Assembly (NCBI GenBank): GCA_004552515.1
Contig: SFOF01000122.1
Coordinates: forward strand, 1-6,733
Origin: Clostridiales bacterium
GTDB taxonomy: Bacteria > Bacillota > Clostridia > Christensenellales > Aristaeellaceae
Length of the DNA stretch: 6,733 nt
Direction: 5' to 3'
Below are positions 4,912 to 6,733 of this stretch, in pieces (the stretch's first letter is position 1; every line of letters starts with the position of its first letter). Under the pieces are notes generated by a model, which was given only the letters and a program-made list of their open reading frames with translations, did no database searches and was not told the DNA's origin. Both the position numbers and the translations under genes were made by a program.

Positions 4912-6234
4912 ATGCCGCATAAGATCATCGCCGTTGAGGCGGGCAGCATCGCCGATCAGCTGGGGATCCGCCCCGGCGACAGCCTTGTGACCATCAACGG
5001 GAAAAAAATCATCGACTGGATCGACTATCAGGCCTTTTGCAGCGAGGAGGACATCGATCTCGTCACCGAGCGAGACGGCGAGGAGATCGAATATTCGCTC
5101 GAGAAGGACGAATGGGAGCCGCTGGGGCTGACGTTCGATTCTCAGCTGCTGACAAAGGTTCGCGAGTGCGTCAATCATTGCGCGTTCTGCTTCGTCGATC
5201 AGCTGCCCGATCATGTGCGGCCGTCGTTGCGCGTCAAGGACGACGACTGGCGGCTGTCGCTGATGATGGGCAATTTCGTCACGATGACCAACGTGAGCGA
5301 TAAGGAGCTTGAGCGCATCATCGCGCGGCACGCTTCGCCGCTGTATATCTCCGTCCATACCACCAATCCCGAGCTGCGCGCGCGCCTGCTGGATCAGCCG
5401 CTGGCGGCCAAGATCATGAAGCAGCTTCACCGGCTGGCGGAGGGCGGCATATCGTTCCATACGCAGGCGGTGCTCTGTCCGGGGCTGAACGACGGGCCGG
5501 AGCTGGAGCGCATGATCAACGATCTCTCGGCGCTCTGGCCGATGTGCCAGTCCATGGCGATCGTGCCGGTCGGGCTGACGGGACACCGCGAGGGGCTGTT
5601 CCCGCTGCACAAATACAGCCGCGACGAGGCGCGCGCCGTGATGGACATGGCGCAGAAATATCAGGAAAAGTTCATGCGGGAGTTCGACACGCCGTTCGTG
5701 CTGCCCTCGGACGAGTTTTATCTGGCCGCGGACATTCCGCTGCCGCCCGATTCGTTCTATGAGGACTATTCGCAGATCGAAAACGGCATCGGCATGATGC
5801 GGCTGCTGCAAACCGAGTTTGAAGAAGCGTATGAGGAAAACGACCTCACGCGCGCGCAGCCTGCGTCCGTGCTGATTGCGACGGGCACGTCGGCCGCGCC
5901 GTTCATGCGCGAGCTGATGCGCACGCATCCCGTGCCGAACGTGACTGTGAAGGTGCTGGCGATCGAGAACGGCTTTTTCGGGCCGGAGGTGACGGTCGCG
6001 GGGCTGCTGACCGGCGGGGATATTATCCGCGCGACGAAGGACTTGAGCGCCGACCGCGTGCTGATTACGGAGTGTATGCTGCGCGACGACGAGGACGTGT
6101 TTCTGGACGACATGACGCTTGACGCGGTGCAGACGGCCATCGGCAAGCCGCTGATCAAGGTGGGGCGGCGCGGGGACGAGCTGCTGCACGCGATCATGAA
6201 CGTCGATATGGATGCGCCGAGGGATCAGCTATAG
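4912..6234 (+). CDS. PDZ / radical SAM / DUF512 domain iron-sulfur protein
   Basis: The protein has 440 residues. The ATG at 4912 has GGAAAGGA ending six bases upstream. Domains in order are an N-terminal PDZ-like module (about 1-65: AGSIADQLGIRPGDSLVTIN), a radical SAM-like region from about 75 with CVNHCAFC (Cys86, Cys90, Cys93: the CX3CX2C pattern that binds a 4Fe-4S cluster) followed by FVDQLP, and the DUF512 domain from roughly 200 to the end, including FGPEVTVAGLLTGGD (356-370). This architecture defines a family widespread in Clostridia and cyanobacteria, named only as a putative FeS oxidoreductase; its reaction and substrate are not established. No signal peptide or membrane segment is visible, so it is presumably cytoplasmic. 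It has its own promoter (4720-4748) and stands alone. In many Clostridia I recall this gene beside der (EngA), but here no gene follows it within the window. Domain assignment is firm; function is unknown. Confidence 0.92.
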   Translation: MPHKIIAVEAGSIADQLGIRPGDSLVTINGKKIIDWIDYQAFCSEEDIDLVTERDGEEIEYSLEKDEWEPLGLTFDSQLLTKVRECVNHCAFCFVDQLPDHVRPSLRVKDDDWRLSLMMGNFVTMTNVSDKELERIIARHASPLYISVHTTNPELRARLLDQPLAAKIMKQLHRLAEGGISFHTQAVLCPGLNDGPELERMINDLSALWPMCQSMAIVPVGLTGHREGLFPLHKYSRDEARAVMDMAQKYQEKFMREFDTPFVLPSDEFYLAADIPLPPDSFYEDYSQIENGIGMMRLLQTEFEEAYEENDLTRAQPASVLIATGTSAAPFMRELMRTHPVPNVTVKVLAIENGFFGPEVTVAGLLTGGDIIRATKDLSADRVLITECMLRDDEDVFLDDMTLDAVQTAIGKPLIKVGRRGDELLHAIMNVDMDAPRDQL

Positions 6235-6239
6235 CGGCT

Positions 6240-6278
6240 GCGTAAAACGCACACGGCTTCCCCGCGTAAAGCGCACTC
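6240..6278 (+). repeat. Pair of 15-base direct repeats after the DUF512 gene
   Basis: GCGTAAAACGCACAC (6240-6254) and GCGTAAAGCGCACTC (6264-6278) match at 13 of 15 positions, with starts 24 bases apart. The first copy is also a small dyad: TGCGT-AAA-ACGCA. They begin six bases after the stop codon. The significance is unknown. Confidence 0.4.
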
Positions 6279-6303
6279 ACGCCGCGACCCAAATGAAGAG
6301 AGT

Positions 6304-6351
6304 CCAGAGAGTCGAAGACTCTTTGGCGCAGTCTGGGGCGCGCAGCCCCAG
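6304..6351. repeat. Tandem REP-like hairpins downstream of the DUF512 gene
   Basis: Two hairpins lie side by side. CCAGAGAGTC (6304-6313) pairs with GACTCTTTGG (6317-6326) around GAA: 10 bp with one G-U. CTGGGGC (6333-6339) pairs with GCCCCAG (6345-6351) around GCGCA. The 'agtCCAGAG...TTTGGCGcagTCTGGGGC...GCCCCAG' layout resembles dispersed intergenic palindromes that I recall from gut Clostridia genomes, which makes a repeat family likely. There is no T-run, so any terminator role would be unusual. Confidence 0.55.
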
Positions 6352-6489
6352 CGTACTCCCCGCGGTATCGCTGCGAATGCGCAGTTACTATGCCGGAGGA
6401 ACACGATCGGCTTGCGACTCGATTGCGGCGCACGGCATTGGCATTACGGGTCACGGCGCAAGGATATAGCTTCTGTTCAAGGTTTGTCC

Positions 6490-6598
6490 TTCCCCCAGGA
6501 GGCTTTCCGGTCGCCTCCTGGACTTCTTCGGGGTCTCCGTCGGAGACTTGTCGGGGGAACCTCCGTCGGGATCGCCCTAAAGAAACGTACAATCCCGA
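6490..6598. repeat. Multi-branched inverted-repeat element
   Basis: TTCCCCC (6490-6496) can pair with GGGGGAA (6553-6559), closing a junction that contains two perfect hairpins: CCAGGAGGC/GCCTCCTGG (6495-6503 with 6513-6521) and GTCTCC/GGAGAC (6533-6538 with 6542-6547, loop GTC). The closing stem shares CC with the first hairpin, which would then shorten to 7 bp. A further stem TCGGGAT/ATCCCGA (6566-6572 with 6592-6598) follows. The 9-mer CTCCGTCGG occurs at 6535 and 6561. It may be a structured RNA or a dispersed palindromic repeat; I recognise no known RNA family. Confidence 0.45.
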
Positions 6599-6733
6599 AG
6601 TAAACCAGCCAAGTCCGATAACCGCACGGCGACTTGAGAACGCACGAATGGCGATCTCGACCCACGGCGGAATAGGAACGCAACATCCCGCAAGCCGTCC
6701 TGTTTGGCGCTATGCGGCAAACAGCAGGCGTGA

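Larger units (their letters stand above)
6235..6733. other. About 500 bases without a supportable gene; rich in inverted repeats
   Basis: Open frames here are short (up to 132 codons on the - strand, 85 on the +), overlap one another, lack ribosome binding sites, and have arginine/proline/serine-rich translations with no family resemblance. No tRNA or rRNA signature was seen. At least six inverted repeats of 5 to 10 bp are present, and the prominent ones are listed separately. An extra hairpin is CTGCG-AATG-CGCAG (6371-6384). No T-tailed hairpin for the DUF512 gene could be found, so its transcript may end at one of the non-T-tailed hairpins or through another mechanism. Confidence 0.5.

Noticed and set aside
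4888..6189. - strand open frame of 433 codons opposite the DUF512 gene
   Set aside because: Shadow of a recognised gene; His/Arg/Gln-rich translation without family resemblance.
6194..6686. Overlapping short frames on both strands near the right end (63 to 132 codons)
   Set aside because: No ribosome binding sites, low-complexity Arg/Pro/Ser translations, mutual overlap, and they run through inverted repeats, which generate such frames.
6235..6733. Possible tRNA, CRISPR or insertion-sequence end in the gene-free block
   Set aside because: No tRNA T-loop or acceptor pairing, no regularly spaced repeats beyond one pair, and no transposase fragment could be recognised.

Overview
The window reads as chromosomal DNA from a GC-rich Gram-positive bacterium of the Firmicutes (Clostridia-like). 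It has HPr kinase/phosphorylase, the hallmark of Firmicute-type carbon catabolite control. It also has purine-rich Shine-Dalgarno sites (GAGG, AAGGAAGG, GGGGAGG), sigma-A-like promoters with 17-base spacers, a BspA-type leucine-rich repeat tail and a PDZ/radical-SAM/DUF512 protein typical of Clostridia. The lineage is inferred from gene content; a more precise placement cannot be read from the sequence.

Layout. Bases 2-208 are the 3' end of a BspA-like leucine-rich-repeat gene on the + strand. It converges on a - strand gene for a GH28-like parallel beta-helix glycosidase (312-1544), which has its own terminator (232-270) and a near-consensus promoter (1584-1612). A 300-base divergent intergenic region (1545-1843) holds that promoter, an AT-rich operator-like dyad, several GC-rich palindromes, and a second promoter (1761-1789) firing the other way. 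The + strand then carries a Cof-type HAD phosphatase (TTG start, 1844-2671), hprK (2675-3628) and a ROK-family glucokinase (3680-4609). These are tightly spaced and end at an intrinsic terminator (4628-4664). A new promoter (4720-4748) and a GC-rich leader of about 155 bases precede the PDZ/radical SAM/DUF512 protein (4912-6234). The last 500 bases (6235-6733) hold no gene I can support, but they are full of inverted repeats.

How the genes fit together. HAD-hprK-glucokinase forms a small sugar-metabolism unit. The glucokinase makes glucose-6-phosphate, and HprK reads the energy state and phosphorylates HPr on serine to drive catabolite repression. The HAD enzyme probably removes phosphate from a small metabolite. 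The divergent glycosidase is plausibly a catabolic gene under such control, and a dyad with the arms of a catabolite-response element lies at its predicted transcription start. That link is an inference.

I found no clearly novel multi-gene system. The most unusual items are the glycosidase with non-canonical active-site motifs, the pairing of hprK with a Cof-type HAD gene, the palindromes in the divergent promoter region, and the structured, gene-free block at the right end.
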